DNA from: Glandiceps talaboti
Taxonomy: Eukaryota; Hemichordata; Enteropneusta; Spengelidae
DNA: 64,000 nucleotides
Assembly (NCBI RefSeq): GCF_964340395.1
Contig: NC_135549.1
Coordinates: 34,716,332-34,780,331 of the forward strand
Direction: 5' to 3'
Part shown: piece by piece, positions 36,701 through 50,489 of the stretch
Numbering within the stretch: the stretch's first letter is position 1
Layout: each line of letters starts with the position of its first letter
Program-made: the position numbers and the translations under genes
Notes under the pieces: model-generated
Databases searched by the model: none
Seen by the model: the letters and a program-made list of their open reading frames with translations, nothing else
What the model was told of the DNA's origin: nothing

Positions 36701-39700
36701 ATTTATGTACCAGGTAATAAATGTTGGTAGGATTTATGTACCAGGTAATAATGTTGGTAGGATTTATGTACCAGGTAGTAAATGTTGGTAGGATTTATGT
36801 ACCAGGTAATAAATGTTGGTAGGATTTATGTACCAGGTAATAATGTTGGTAGGATTTATGTACCAGGTAATAATGTTGGTAGGATTTATGTACCAGGTAG
36901 TAAATGTTGGTAGGATTTATGTACCAGGTAGTAAATGTTGGTAGGATTTATGTACCAGGTAGTAAATGTTGGTAGGATTTATGTACCAGGTAATAAATGT
37001 TGGTAGGATTTATGTACCAGGTAATAATGTTGGTAGGATTTATGTACCAGGTAGTAATGTTGGTAGTATTTATGTACCAGGTAGTAAATGTTGGTAGTAT
37101 TTATGTACCAGGTAATAATGTTGGTAGGATTTATGTACCAGGTAGTAAATGTTGGTAGGATTTATGTACCAGGTAATAATGTTGGTAGGATTTATGTACC
37201 AGGTAATAATGTTGGTAGGATTTATGTACCAGGTAGTAAATGTTGGTAGGATTTATGTACCAGGTAATAAATGTTGGTAGGATTTATGTACCAGGTAGTA
37301 AATGTTGGTAGGATTTATGTACCAGGTAATAAATGTTGGTAGGATTTATGTACCAGGTAGTAAATGTTGGTAGGATTTATGTACCAGGTAATAATGTTGG
37401 TAGGATTTATGTACCAGGTAGTAAATGTTGGTAGGATTTATGTACCAGGTAATAATGTTGGTAGGATTTATGTACCAGGTAGTAAATGTTGGTAGGATTT
37501 ATGTACCAGGTAGTAAATGTTGGTAGTATTTATGTACCAGGTAGTAATGTTGGTAGGATTTATGTACCAGGTAGTAAATGTTGGTAGGATTTATGTACCA
37601 GGTAGTAATGTTGGTAGGATTTATGTACCAGGTAGTAATGTTGGTAGGATTTATGTACCAGGTAGTAATGTTGGTAGGATTTATGTACCAGGTAGTAAAT
37701 GTTGGTAGGATTTATGTACCGGGTAGTAAATGTTGGTAGGATTTATGTACCAGGTAGTAATGTTGGTAGGATTTATGTACCAGGTAGTAAATGTTGGTAG
37801 GATTTATGTACCAGGTAGTAAATGTTGGTAGGATTTATGTACCAGGTAGTAAATGTTGGTAGGATTTATGTACCAGGTAATAATGTTGGTAGGATTAATG
37901 TACCAGGTAGTAAATGTTGGTAGGATTTATGTACCAGGTAGTAATGTTGGTCGGATTTATGTACCAGTTAGTAATGTTGGTAGGCTTTATGTACCAGGTA
38001 ATAAATGTTGGTAGGATTTATGTACCAGGTAGTAAATGTTGGTAGTATTTATGTACCAGGTAGTAAATGTTGGTAGGATTTATGTACCAGGTAATAATGT
38101 TGGTAGGATTTATGTACCAGGTAGTAAATGTTGGTAGGATTTATGTACCAGGTAATAATGTTGGTAGGATTTATGTACCAGAAGTAAATGTTGGTAGTAT
38201 TTATGTACCAGCTAGTAAATGTTGGTAGGATTTATGTACCAGGTAGTAAATGTTGGTAGTATTTATGTACCAGGTAGTAAATGTTGGTAGGATTTATGTA
38301 CCAGGTAATAAATGTTGGTAGTATTTATGTACCAGGTAGTAAATGTTGGTAGGATTTATGTACCAGGTAGTAAATGTTGGTAGGATTTATGTACCAGGTA
38401 ATAATGTTGGTAGGATTTATGTACCAGGTAGTAATGTTGGAAGGATTTATGTACCAGGTAATAATGTTGGTAGGATTTATGTACCAGGTAGTAAATGTTG
38501 GTAGGATTTATGTACCAGGTAGTAAATGTTGGTAGGATTTATGTACCAAGAGTAAATGTTGGTAGGATTTATGTACCAGCTAGTAAATGTTGGTAGGATT
38601 TATGTACCAGGTAGTAAATGTTGGTAGGATTTATGTACCAGGTAGTAAATGTTGGTAGGATTTATGTTGGTAGGATTTATGTACCAGGTAATAATGTTGG
38701 TAGGATTTATGTACAAGGAGTAAATGTTGGTAGGATTTATGTACCAGGTAATAATGTTGGTAGGATTTATGTACCAGGTAGTAAATGTTGGTAGGATTTA
38801 TGTACCAGGTAATAATGTTGGTAGTATTTATGTACCAGGTAGTAAATGTTGGTAGGATTTATGTACCAGGTAGTAAATGTTGGTAGGATTTATGTACCAG
38901 GTAGTAAATGTTGGTAGGATTTATGTACCAGGTAATAATGTTGGTAGGATTTATGTACCAGGTAATAATGTTGGTAGGATTTATGTACCAGGTAATAATG
39001 TTGGTAGGATTTATGTACCAGGTAGTAAATGTTGGTAGGATTTATGTACCAGGTAGTAAATGTTGGTAGGATGTACCAGGTAATAATGTTGGTAGGATTT
39101 ATGTACCAGGTAGTAAATGTTGGTAGGATTTATGTTGGTAGGATTTATGTACCAGGTAGTAATGTTGGTAGGATTTATGTACCAGGTAGTAATGTTGGTA
39201 GGATTTATGTACCAGGTAGTAATGTTGGTAGGATTTATGTACCAGGTAGTAAATGTTGTTAGGATTTATGTACCAGGTAGTAATGTTGGTAGGATTTATG
39301 TACCAGGTAGTAAATGTTGGTAGGATTTATGTACCAGGTAGTAATGTTGGTAGGATTTATGTACCAGGTAGTAAATGTTGGTAGGATTTATGTACCAGGT
39401 AGTAAATGTTGGTAGGATTTATGTACCAGGTAGTAATGTTGGTAGGATTTATGTACCAGGTAGTAATGTTGGTAGGATTTATGTACCAGGTAGTAATGTT
39501 GGTAGGATTTATGTACCAGGTAGTAAATGTTGTTAGGATTTATGTACCAGGTAGTAATGTTGGTAGGATTTATGTACCAGGTAGTAAATGTTGGTAGGAT
39601 TTATGTACCAGGTAGTAATGTTGGTAGGATTTATGTACCAGGTAGTAAATGTTGGTAGGATTTATGTACCAGGTAGTAATGTTGGTAGGATTTATGTACC

Positions 39701-42695
39701 AGGTAGTAAATGTTGGTAGGATTTATGTACCAGGTAGTAATGTTGGTAGGATTTATATACCAGGTAGTAAATGTTGGCAGGATTTATGTACCAGGTAGTA
39801 AGTGTTGGTAGGATTTATGTACCAGGTAGTAAATGTTGGTAGGATGTACCAGGTAATAATGTTGGTAGGATTTATGTACCAGGTAGTAAATGTTGGTAGG
39901 ATTTATGTTGGTAGGATTTATGTATCAGGTAGTAATGTTGGTAGGATTTATGTACCAGGTAGTAATGTTGGTAGGATTTATGTACCAGGTAGTAATGTTG
40001 GTAGGATTTATGTACCAGGTAGTAATGTTGGTAGGATTTATGTACCAGGTAGTAATGTTGGTAGGATTTATGTACCAGGTAGTAAATGTTGTTAGGATTT
40101 ATGTACCAGGTAGTAATGTTGTTAGGATTTATGTACCAGGTAGTAAATGTTGTTAGGATTTATGTACCAGGTAGTAATGTTGGTAGGATTTATGTACCAG
40201 GTAGTAAATGTTGGTAGGATTTATGTACCAGGTAGTAATGTTGGTAGGATTTATGTACCAGGTAGTAAATGTTGGTAGGATTTATGTACCAGGTAGTAAT
40301 GTTGGTAGGATTTATGTACCAGGTAGTAAATGTTGGTAGGATTTATGTACCAGGTAGTAATGTTGGTAGGATTTATGTACCAGGTAGTAAATGTTGGCAG
40401 GATTTATGTACCAGGTAGTAATGTTGGTAGGATTTATGTACCAGGTAGTAAATGTTGGTAGTATTTATGTACCAGGTAGTAATGTTGGTAGGATTTATGT
40501 ACCAGGTAGTAATGTTGGTAGGATTTATGTACCAGGTAGTAATGTTGGTAGGATTTATGTACCAGGTAGTAAATGTTGGTAGGATTTATGTACCAGGTAG
40601 TAATGTTGGTAGGATTTATGTACCAGGTAGTAATGTTGGTAGGATTTATGTACCAGGTAGTAATGTTGGTACGATTTATGTACCAGGTAGTAAATGTTGT
40701 TAGGATTTATGTACCAGGTAGTAATGTTGGTAGGATTTATGTACCAGGTAGTAAATGTTGGTAGGATTTATGTACCAGGTAGTAATGTTGGTAGGATTTA
40801 TGTAACAGGTAGTAAATGTTGGTAGGATTTATGTACCAGGTAGTAATGTTGGTAGGATTTATGTACCAGGTAGTAAATGTTGGTAGGATTTATGTACCAG
40901 GTAGTAATGTTGGTAGGATTTATATACCAGGTAGTAAATGTTGGCAGGAATTATGTACCAGGTAGTAATGTTGGTAGGATTTATGTACCAGGTAGTAAAT
41001 GTTGGTAGTATTTATGTACCAGGTAGTAATGTTGGTAGGATTTATGTACCAGGTAGTAATGTTGGTAGGATTTATGTACCAGGTAGTAATGTTGGTAGGA
41101 TTTATGTACCAGGTAGTAAATGTTGTTAGGATTTATGTACCAGGTAGTAAATGTTGGTAGGATTTATGTACCAGGTAGTAAATGTTGGTAGGATTTATGT
41201 ACCAGGTAGTAATGTTGGTAGGATTTATGTACCAGGTAGTAAATGTTGGTAGGATTTATGTACCAGGTAGTAATGTTGGTAGGATTTATATACCAGGTAG
41301 TAAATGTTGGCTGGATTTATGTACCAGGTAGTAAATGTTGGTAGGATTTATGTACCAGGTAGTAAATGTTGGTAGGATTTATGTACCAGGTAATAATGTT
41401 GGTAGGATTTATGTACCAGGTAGTAAATGTTGGTAGGATTTATGTACCAGGTAGTAAATGTTGGTAGGATTTATGTACCAGGAGTAAATGTTGGTAGGAT
41501 TTATGTACCAGGTAGTAATGTTGGTAGGATTTATGTACCAGGTAGTAAATGTTGGTAGGATTTATGTACCAGGTAGTATTGTTGATAGGATTTATGTACC
41601 AGGTAGTAAATGTTGGTAGGATTTATGTACCAGGTAGTAAATGTTGGTAGGATTTATGTACCAGGTAGTAAATGTTGGTAGGATTTATGTACCAGGTAGT
41701 AAATGTTGGTAGGATTTATGTACCAGGTAGTATTGTTGGTAGGATTTATGTACCAGGTAGTAAATGTTGGTAGGATTTATGTACCGGGTAGTAATGTTGG
41801 TAGGATTTATGTACCAGGTAATAATGTTGGTAGGATTTATGTACCAGGTAGTAATGTTGTTAGGATTTATGTACCAGGTATTAAATGTTGGTAGGATTTA
41901 TGTACCAGGTAGTAAATGTTGGTAGGATTTATGTACCAGGTAGTAAATGTTGGTAGGATTTATGTACCAGGTAGTAAATGTTGGTAGGATTTATGTACCA
42001 GGTAGTAAATGTTGGTAGGATTTATGTACCAGGTAATAATGTTGGTAGGATTTATGTACCAGGTAATAATGTTGGTAGTATTTATGTACCAGGTAGTAAT
42101 GTTGGTAGGATTTATGTACCAGGTAGTAATGTTGGTAGTATTTATGTACCAGGTAGTAAATGTTGGTAGGATTTATGTACCAGGTAGTATTGTTGATAGG
42201 ATTTATGTACCAGGTAGTAATGTTGGTAGGATTTATGTACCAGGTAATAAATGTTGGTAGGATTTATGTACCAGGTAGTAAATGTTGTTAGGATTTATGT
42301 ACCAGGTATTAAATGTTGGTAGGATTTATGTACCAGCTAGTAAATGTTGGTAGGATTTATGTACCAGGTATTAAATGTTGGTAGGATTTATGTACCAGCT
42401 AGTAAATGTTGGTAGGATTTATGTACCAGGTAGTAATGTTGTTAGGATTTATGTACCAGGTAGTAAATGTTGGTAGGATTTATGTACCAGGTAGTAATGT
42501 TGTTAGGATTTATGTACCAGGTAGTAAATGTTGGTAGGATTTATGTACCAGCTAGTAAATGTTGGTAGGATTTATGTACCAGGTAGTAAATGTTGGTAGG
42601 ATTTATGTACCAGGTAGTAATGTTGTTAGGATTTATGTACCAGGTAGTAAATGTTGGTAGGATTTATGTACCAGGTAGTAATGTTGGTAGGATTT
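24798..42695. repeat. 30/31-bp minisatellite, ~590 copies (17.9 kb) in intron 2
   Basis: Head-to-tail units contain TTTATGTACCAGGTA(A/G)TAATG followed by TTGGTAGGA. A 31-bp form has an extra A (GTAGTAAATG). The first ~670 bp is almost pure 30-mers, so plus-strand frames stay open as MYQVIMLVGF repeats. Later mixing of 30- and 31-mers breaks the frame, giving fragments such as YVPGNNVGRI. These frames are by-products of the unit length. The unit is C-poor and G/T-rich on the plus strand (about 2 C to 8 G per 30 bp). Variants include loss of 15 bp (tttatgttggtagg), gtaccagaagt, gtaccaagagt and ggattaatg. The array lies wholly between exons ending 18365 and starting 44930. Confidence 0.98.
27940..38700. 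repeat. higher-order duplications inside the 30/31-bp array
   Basis: Rare variants recur at fixed spacings. 'taccaagagt' occurs near 28934, 31675, 32945, 34154, 36343 and 38548, giving intervals of 2741, 1270, 1209, 2189 and 2205 bp. 'accgggtag' recurs at about 27951, 30692, 35514 and 37719, and 'aggattaatg' at about 28127, 30868, 35691 and 37896, with the same 2741 and 2205 intervals. Blocks of about 1.2, 2.2 and 2.7 kb have therefore been duplicated in tandem. Confidence 0.85.
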
Positions 42696-43504
42696 TTGTT
42701 GAGTGTAGTCAGTAAGATGTAGCAACATGTCGAATAAGATTTCTGTCAGCTAGACATGTCCTGTTTAAGGAAGCCTCCATTGTACATAGCTTAAAAAAGA
42801 AATTTTAATTGAAAGAATATTCCATGGTGTCCCTAACATGCAGGTATTAGTTTTTGTCTCAAAATCATCACAGAATATACTGTCTTTAATGTAGTCCTCC
42901 TTTAGATCATATTCTGCCATAGACACAACTGTCAACAGTTGTATCCATTATGATGGCTGAATATCTACAGGATGGGGGTATGTTCTTCCAATATTCTTCT
43001 AGTAGTCCTTGTAATCTCTTTCCAAAAGTTGTGCTCTTCATTTTACTTTTGATCAAAAACTATCTGGTAAATAATAAAAGATGGGATAAAGATGTCACAC
43101 AAGTAAGTGTTTAGTCACACCACATAATCTCCTAAATAACCAATTGAATACAAACAATGTCCAGTGTTATAACATCCATTTGTTGTGCCTCTTCTATTTC
43201 TAGATGATCCAAATTATTGAAAAGTCAGAATAAATAATAATCTAGGTTAAAGTTTGCTAAACTACGTACAAGTCCATGTTTTGGGTAAAACCGTTATTAT
43301 TTCTTGTGTATAATAAATTATCTTTTTTCTACCTCAAATACTCCAGAGTGTGAAGAGCTTAAAACTCATGGGGAGTCATAGAATTTGAAGTGACTGTAAA
43401 TGAATAAATTCTAATTGATAAAACACTATCAAATAAATAAACATGTACTTGCAGGAGAAGTCATTTTAAAGGCTTCATACATTGCAAATTTCAATGGCCC
43501 CTCA
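42696..43504. other. unique intron sequence between two arrays
   Basis: No exon, RNA gene or repeat recognised. Confidence 0.4.
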
Positions 43505-44532
43505 AATAATAGGGACACTGGCCCAGACCCACACCCCTTCACATTAATAGGGACACTGGCCCAGACCCACACCCTTTCACAATAATAGGGACACTGCCCC
43601 AGACCCACACCCCTTCACAATAATAGGGACACTGCCCCAGACCCACACCCCTTCACAATAATAGGGACACTGCCCCAGACCCACACCCCTTCACAATAAT
43701 AGAGACACTGGCCCAGACCCACACCCCTTCACAATAATAGGGACACTGGCCCAGACCCACACCCCTTCACAATAATAGAGACACTGGCCCAGACCCACAC
43801 CCCTTCACAATAATAGAGACACTGGCCCAGACCCACACCCCTTCACAATAATAGGGACACTGCCCCAGATCCACACCCCTTCACAATAATAGAGACACTG
43901 CCCCAGACCCACACCCCTTCACAATAATAGGGACACTGCCCCAGACCCACACCCCTTCACAATAATAGGGACACTGGCCCAGACCCACACCCCTTCACAA
44001 TAATAGGGACACTGGCCCAGACCCACACCCCTTCACAATAATAGGGACACTGGCCCAGACCCACACCCCTTCACAATAATAGGGACACTGGCCCAGACCC
44101 ACACACCTTCACAATGATAGGGACACTGCCCCAGACCCACACCCCTTCACAATAATAGGGACACTGCCCCAGACCCACACCCCTTCACAATAATAGGGAC
44201 ACTGCCCCAGACCCACACCCCTTCACAATAATAGGGACACTGCCCCAGACCCACACCCCTTCACAATAATAGGGACACTGCCCCAGACCCACACCCCTTC
44301 ACAATAATAGGGACACTGGCCCAGACCCACACCCCTTCACAATAATAGGGACACTGCCCCAGACCCACACCCCTTCACAATAATAGAGACACTGGCCCAG
44401 ACCCACACCCCTTCACAATAATAGAGACACTGGCCCAGACCCACACCCCTTCACAATAATAGGGACACTGGCCCAGACCCACACCCCTTCACAATAATAG
44501 GGACACTGCCCCAGACCCACACCCCTTCACAA
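43505..44532. repeat. 38-bp GC-rich minisatellite, ~27 copies
   Basis: Units contain CACTG(G/C)CCCAGACCCACAC followed by CCCTTCACAATAATAG(G/A)GA. The minus strand carries three G-runs per unit (GGGG, GGG, GGG or GGGG) within about 17 bp, so neighbouring units could supply a fourth run for a quadruplex. It is the only strongly GC-rich array in the window and ends about 400 bp before exon 3. Confidence 0.97.
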
Positions 44533-44929
44533 CTGTATTGTCCAGGGCTGTGTATAATCAGACTGACCTTGTCCAATCTGTATTGCTTTGTATGTATAGT
44601 TGAAGTCCCACTTTCTGCTGTATATTTTGGTCAATTAACATCACTTTATGTTATGTTATGAGTAGACATTGCTATACACTTGCTAGTGAATTGTAGAACC
44701 AAAACACAATACATGTAGTATTGTGTACTATACAAGTAATGTCTTTGACTACAGAAGATTTCAATGTTTCCTTCAAGTGTCTTATTTTGTTTTTATGAAA
44801 GGTAGAATGTTTGGGTGTAAGAAGGGCAATTACTGAATCTAGGTCATATAACTGCACAGTGTATAAATGATACATTTTGTATAGAATAAGATTGCTCCTT
44901 TATTCTAAATGTGTGTTATTTGTTTTCAG
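44533..44929. other. intron 2, last part
   Basis: Unique sequence leading into a good polypyrimidine/AG acceptor (tttgttttcag). Nothing else recognised. Confidence 0.4.
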
Positions 44930-45046
44930 AGTCGACATGATAGATTTAGACTATTGAACTATGACATGACTACAGCCAATGAGTTGACAGAACACCCCAG
45001 ACCATTATTACTCAGAAGACATAATGCAGTCCCTGGAATGTTCCTA
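44930..45046 (+). CDS. exon 3 of the C3orf20-like gene
   Basis: The acceptor is ttttcag|agtcgac and the donor is ttccta|gtaagt. The exon has exactly 39 codons, phase 0 at both ends, joining ...RPCYE to SRHDRFRLLNYDM. It then reads TTANELTEHPRPLLLRRHN and AVPGMFL. The mixed hydrophobic/charged pattern and the PGMFL-MY motif formed with the next exon look like a conserved beta-rich domain. The joint spans a 26.6-kb intron that contains the 17.9-kb array. Exon identity is strong; function unknown. Confidence 0.9.
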
Positions 45047-45449
45047 GTAAGTCAATTCTGACCTAGGTGTTGTAGAAATGCATGTGCACAAAACATTTCA
45101 GTTGAGATTTCTTGTTGCTATCTAATTATTGTTAATCAGCACAATTAATAATGTTTTTGCTAAGGTCAGAAATGGCAACTTCAGTAGCAGAGGGGAAAGT
45201 CTGGTAAAACACAGATTTTGATAGCTTCAAACATAATTTTGATGGGAATTCCATACGCAGCCAGCCAATGACCTTTAACTCATAATATTGAACACTCAGA
45301 ACAGTGTTGAATCACTTATAAAATAAATCAAATCAATCAATCAATCAATCAGTCAGTCAATATAAATTTTGGCTCTGCACCCAAAAATAAGCAACCCGAA
45401 GCATTCACACTTTCAACCTCTTTAGAGTACTGATAAAACCAACCCCTTA
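45047..45449. other. intron 3, first part, with (CAAT)n run
   Basis: Unique sequence with a short run of tcaatcaatcaatcaa near 45325-45360. No other element. Confidence 0.5.
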
Positions 45450-48400
45450 TCAATGTACAATGTCTAAATTTACAGTGATATATCAATATGTACAATGTCT
45501 AAATTTACAGTGATATATCAATATGTACAATGTCTAAATTTACAGTGATATATCAATATGTACAATGTCTAAATTTACAGTGATATATCAATATGTACAA
45601 TGTCTATTTACAGTGATATATCAATATGTACAATGTCTATTTACAGTGATATATCAATATGTACAATGTCTAAATTTACAGTGATATATCAATGTGTACA
45701 ATGTCTATTTACAGTGATATATCAATATGTACAATGTCTAAATTTACAGTGATATATCAATATGTACAATGTCTATTTACAGTGATATATCAATATGTAC
45801 AGTGTCTATTTACAGTGATATATCAATATGTACAATGTCTAAATTTACAGTGATATATCAATATGTACAATGTCTAAATTTACAGTGATATATCAATATG
45901 TACAATGTCTATTTACAGTGATATATCAATATGTACAATGTCTAAATTTACAGTGATATATCAATATGTACAGTCTAAATTCACAGTGATATATCAATAT
46001 GTACAATGTCTAAATTTACAGTGATATATCAATATGTACAATGTCTAAATTTACAGTGATATATCAATATGTACAATGTCTATTTAGTGATATATCAATA
46101 TGTACAATGTCTAAATTTACAGTGATATATCAATATGTACAATGTCTAAATTTACAGTGATATATCAATATGTACAATGTCTATTTACAGTGATATATCA
46201 ATATGTACAATGTCTAAATTTACAGTGATATATCAATATGTACAATGTCTAAATTTACAGTGATATATCAATATGTACAATGTCTAAGTTTACAGTGATA
46301 TATCAATATGTACAATGTCTAAATTTACAGTGATATATCAATATGTACAATGTCTAAATTTAGTGATATATCAATATGTACAATGTCTATTTACAGTGAT
46401 ATATCAATATGTACAATGTCTAAATTTACATTGATATATCAATATGTACAATGTCTAAGTTTACAGTGATATATCAATATGTACAATGTCTAAATTTACA
46501 GTGATATATCAATATGTACAATGTCTATTTACAGTGATATATCAATATGTACAATGTCTATTTACAGTGATATATCAATATGTACAATGTCTAAATATAT
46601 AGTGATATATCAATATGTACAATGTCTAAATTTACAGGGATATATCAATATGTACAATGTCTATTTACAGTGATATATCAATATGTACAATGTGTAAATT
46701 TACAGTGATATATCAATATGTACAATGTCTAAATTTACAGTGATATATCAATATGTACAATGTCTATTTACAGTGATATATCAATATGTACAATGTCTAT
46801 TTACAGTGATATATCAATATGTACAATGTCTAAATTTACAGTGATATATCAATATGTACAATGTCTATTTACAGTGATATATCAATGTGTACAATGTCTA
46901 TTTACAGTGATATATCAATATGTACAATGTCTAAATTTACAGTGATGTATCAATATGTACAATGTCTAAATTTACAGTGATGTATCAATATGTACAGTCT
47001 AAACTTACAGTGATATATCAATATGTACAGTCTAAACTTACAGTGATATATCAATATGTATAATGTCTATTTACAGTGATATATCAATATGTACAATGTC
47101 TATTTACAGTGATATATCAATATGTACAATGTCTATTTACAGTGATATATCAATATGTACAATGTCTATTTACAGTGATATATCAATATGTACAATGTCT
47201 AAATTTACAGTGATATATCAATATGTACAATGTCTATTTACAGTGATATATCAATATGTACAATGTCTATTTACAGTGATATATCAATATGTACAATGTC
47301 TATTTACAGTGATATATCAATATGTACAATGTCTAAATTTACAGTGATATATCAATGTGTACAATGTCTAAATTTACAGTGATATATCAATGTGTACAAT
47401 GTCTATTTACAGTGATATATCAATATGTACAATGTCCATTTACAGTGATATATCAATATGTACAATGTCTAAATTTACAGTGATATATCAATGTGTACAA
47501 TGTCTACATTTACAGTGATATATCAATATGTACAATGTCTAAATTTACAGTGATATATCAATATGTACAATGTCTATTTACAGTGATATATCAATATGTA
47601 CAATGTCTATTTACAGTGATATATCAATATGTACAATGTCTATTTACAGTGATATATCAATATGTACAATGTCTAAATTTACAGTGATATATCAATATGT
47701 ACAATGTCTATTTATAGTGATATATCAATATGTACAATGTCTAAATTTACAGTGATATATCAATATGTACAATGTCTAAATTTACAGTGATATATCAATA
47801 TGTACAATGTCTATTTACAGTGATATATCAATATGTACAATGTCTATTTACAGTGATATATCAATATGTACAATGTCTAAATTTACAGTGATATATCAAT
47901 ATGTACAATGTCTATTTACAGTGATATATCAATATGTACAATGTCTATTTACAGTGATATATCAAAATGTACAATGTCTAAATATACAGTGATATATCAA
48001 TATGTACAATGTCTAAATTTACAGTGATATATCAATATGTACAATGTCTAAATTTACAGTGATATATCAATATGTACAATGTCTAAATTTACAGTGATAT
48101 ATCAATATGTACAATGTCTATTTAGTGATATATCAATATGTACAATGTCTAAATTTACAGTGATATATCAATATGTACAATGTCTAAATTTACAGTGATA
48201 TATCAATATGTACAATGTCTATTTACAGTGATATATCAATATGTACAATGTCTAAATTTACAGTGATATATCAATATGTACAATGTCTATTTACAGTGAT
48301 ATATCAAAATGTACAATGTCTAAATATACAGTGATATATCAATATGTACAATGTCTAAATTTACAGTGATATATCAATATGTACAATGTCTAAATTTACA

Positions 48401-49434
48401 GTGATATATCAATATGTACAATGTCTAAATTTACAGTGATATATCAATATGTACAATGTCTATTTAGTGATATATCAATATGTACAATGTCTAAATTTAC
48501 AGTGATATATCAATATGTACAATGTCTAAATTTACAGTGATATATCAATATGTACAATGTCTATTTACAGTGATATATCAATATGTACAATGTCTAAATT
48601 TACAGTGATATATCAATATGTACAATGTCTAAATTTACAGTGATATATCAATATGTACAATGTCTAAGTTTACAGTGATATATCAATATGTACAATGTCT
48701 AAATTTACAGTGATATATCAATATGTACAATGTCTAAATTTACAGTGATATATCAATATGTACAATGTCTATTTACAGTGATATATCAATATGTACAATG
48801 TCTAAATTTACAGTGATATATCAATATGTACAATGTCTAAGTTTACAGTGATATATCAATATGTACAATGTCTAAATTTACAGTGATATATCAATATGTA
48901 CAATGTCTATTTACAGTGATATATCAATATGTACAATGTCTATTTACAGTGATATATCAATATGTACAATGTCTAAATATACAGTGATATATCAATATGT
49001 ACAATGTCTAAATTTACAGTGATATATCAATATGTACAATGTCTAAATTTACAGTGATATATCAATATGTACAATGTCTAAATTTACAGTGATATATCAA
49101 TATGTACAATGTCTATTTAGTGATATATCAATATGTACAATGTCTAAATTTACAGTGATATATCAACATGTACAATGTCTAAATTTACAGTGATATATCA
49201 ATATGTACAATGTCTATTTACAGTGATATATCAATATGTACAATGTCTAAATTTACAGTGATATATCAACATGTACAATGTCTAAATTTACAGTGATATA
49301 TCAATATGTACAATGTCTATTTACAGTGATATATCAATATGTACAATGTCTATTTACAGTGATATATCAATATGTACAATGTCTATTTACAGTGATATAT
49401 CAATATGTACAATGTCTGACTTTACAGTGATATA
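45450..49434. repeat. 33/35-bp AT-rich minisatellite, ~117 copies (4.0 kb)
   Basis: Units contain the perfect palindrome TGATATATCA, followed by ATATGTACAATGTCTA and then either AATTTACAG (35 bp) or TTTACAG (33 bp). Runs of the 33-bp form keep frames open (MSIYSDISICT repeats), which are artefacts of length. A shorter variant lacking 'acag' (gtctatttagtgatat) occurs near 46080, 48116, 48468 and 49112. The 'atatcaaaatg' variant recurs at about 47959 and 48301, indicating a local block duplication of about 342 bp. Confidence 0.97.
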
Positions 49435-49810
49435 TTGTTGGTTGGTCTGACCAGTTAAAACAGCCAGTGCAGCTTTAAAAGCATATAAATTGACTTGTCA
49501 CCTCAAAATTAAAATTAGTACTTTGCAGTAGAGTTAAATATTACACACATGACAGCCTGATTAAAACCTGATGAAGTCAACTTGGTGCAAATTGATTTAT
49601 TTCTGTTCCTACTTTTATTGCTGTTTGTTCTTTTTTGTTCTGTAAGCACCAGGCTTGTACCTACTGGGTATACATCTGACACAATACCATAGGAGTTGTC
49701 ATACAAAACACAAGTACTCAGATGAGTGCATTTACTTAATTAATGACACACATAATGGCACTGAACCTTATGGGTACAGTACAATAGAACACTGTTCAAA
49801 AAGTACTTGA
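49435..49810. other. unique intron 3 sequence between arrays
   Basis: No exon or repeat recognised. Confidence 0.4.
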
Positions 49811-50392
49811 GTGCAGATCTCAGACAATGATGATATTGTTTGGTGCAGCGCTCAGACAATGCTGTTATTGTTTGGTGCAGAGCTCAGACAATGATGTTAT
49901 TGTTTGGTGCAGTGCTCAGACAATGATGTTATTGTTTGGTGCAGAGCTCAGACAATGATGTTATTGTTTGGTGCAGTGCTCAGACAATGATGTTATTGTT
50001 TGGTGCAGAGCTCAGACAATGATGTTATTATTTGGTGCAGAGCTCAGACAATGATGTTATTGTTTGGTGCAGAGCTCAGACAATGATGATATTGTTTGGT
50101 GCAGAGCTCAGACAATGCTGTTATTGTTTGGTGCAGAGCTCAGACAATGATGATATTGTTTGGTGCAGTGCTCAGACAATGATGTTATTGTTTGGTGCAG
50201 AGCTCAGACAATGATGTTATTATTTGGTGCAGAGCTCAGACAATGATGTTATTGTTTGGTGCAGAGCTCAGACAATGATGTTATTGTTTGGTGCAGTGCT
50301 CAGACAATGATGTTATTGTTTGGTGCAGAGCTCAGACAATGATGTTATTATTTGGTGCAGAGCTCAGACAATGATATTTTTGTTTGGTGCAG
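49811..50392. repeat. 32-bp minisatellite, ~18 copies
   Basis: Units contain TTGTTTGGTGCAGAGCTCAG followed by ACAATGATG and TTA. Most carry GAGCTC and some GTGCTC. This is distinct from the 32-mer at 17.3 kb. Confidence 0.96.
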
Positions 50393-50489
50393 TTCTGTTT
50401 GTTTAATTTTAAATGTTGAGTGTTATAACTATTGTAAGATGGATTCTGATTGGCTACTAGTAATTATGAGGTATCAAACAAGAATGCCT

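Noticed and set aside
46760-47992. MSIYSDISICT repeat frames
   Set aside because: Run of the 33-bp variant of an AT-rich minisatellite; no support as protein.
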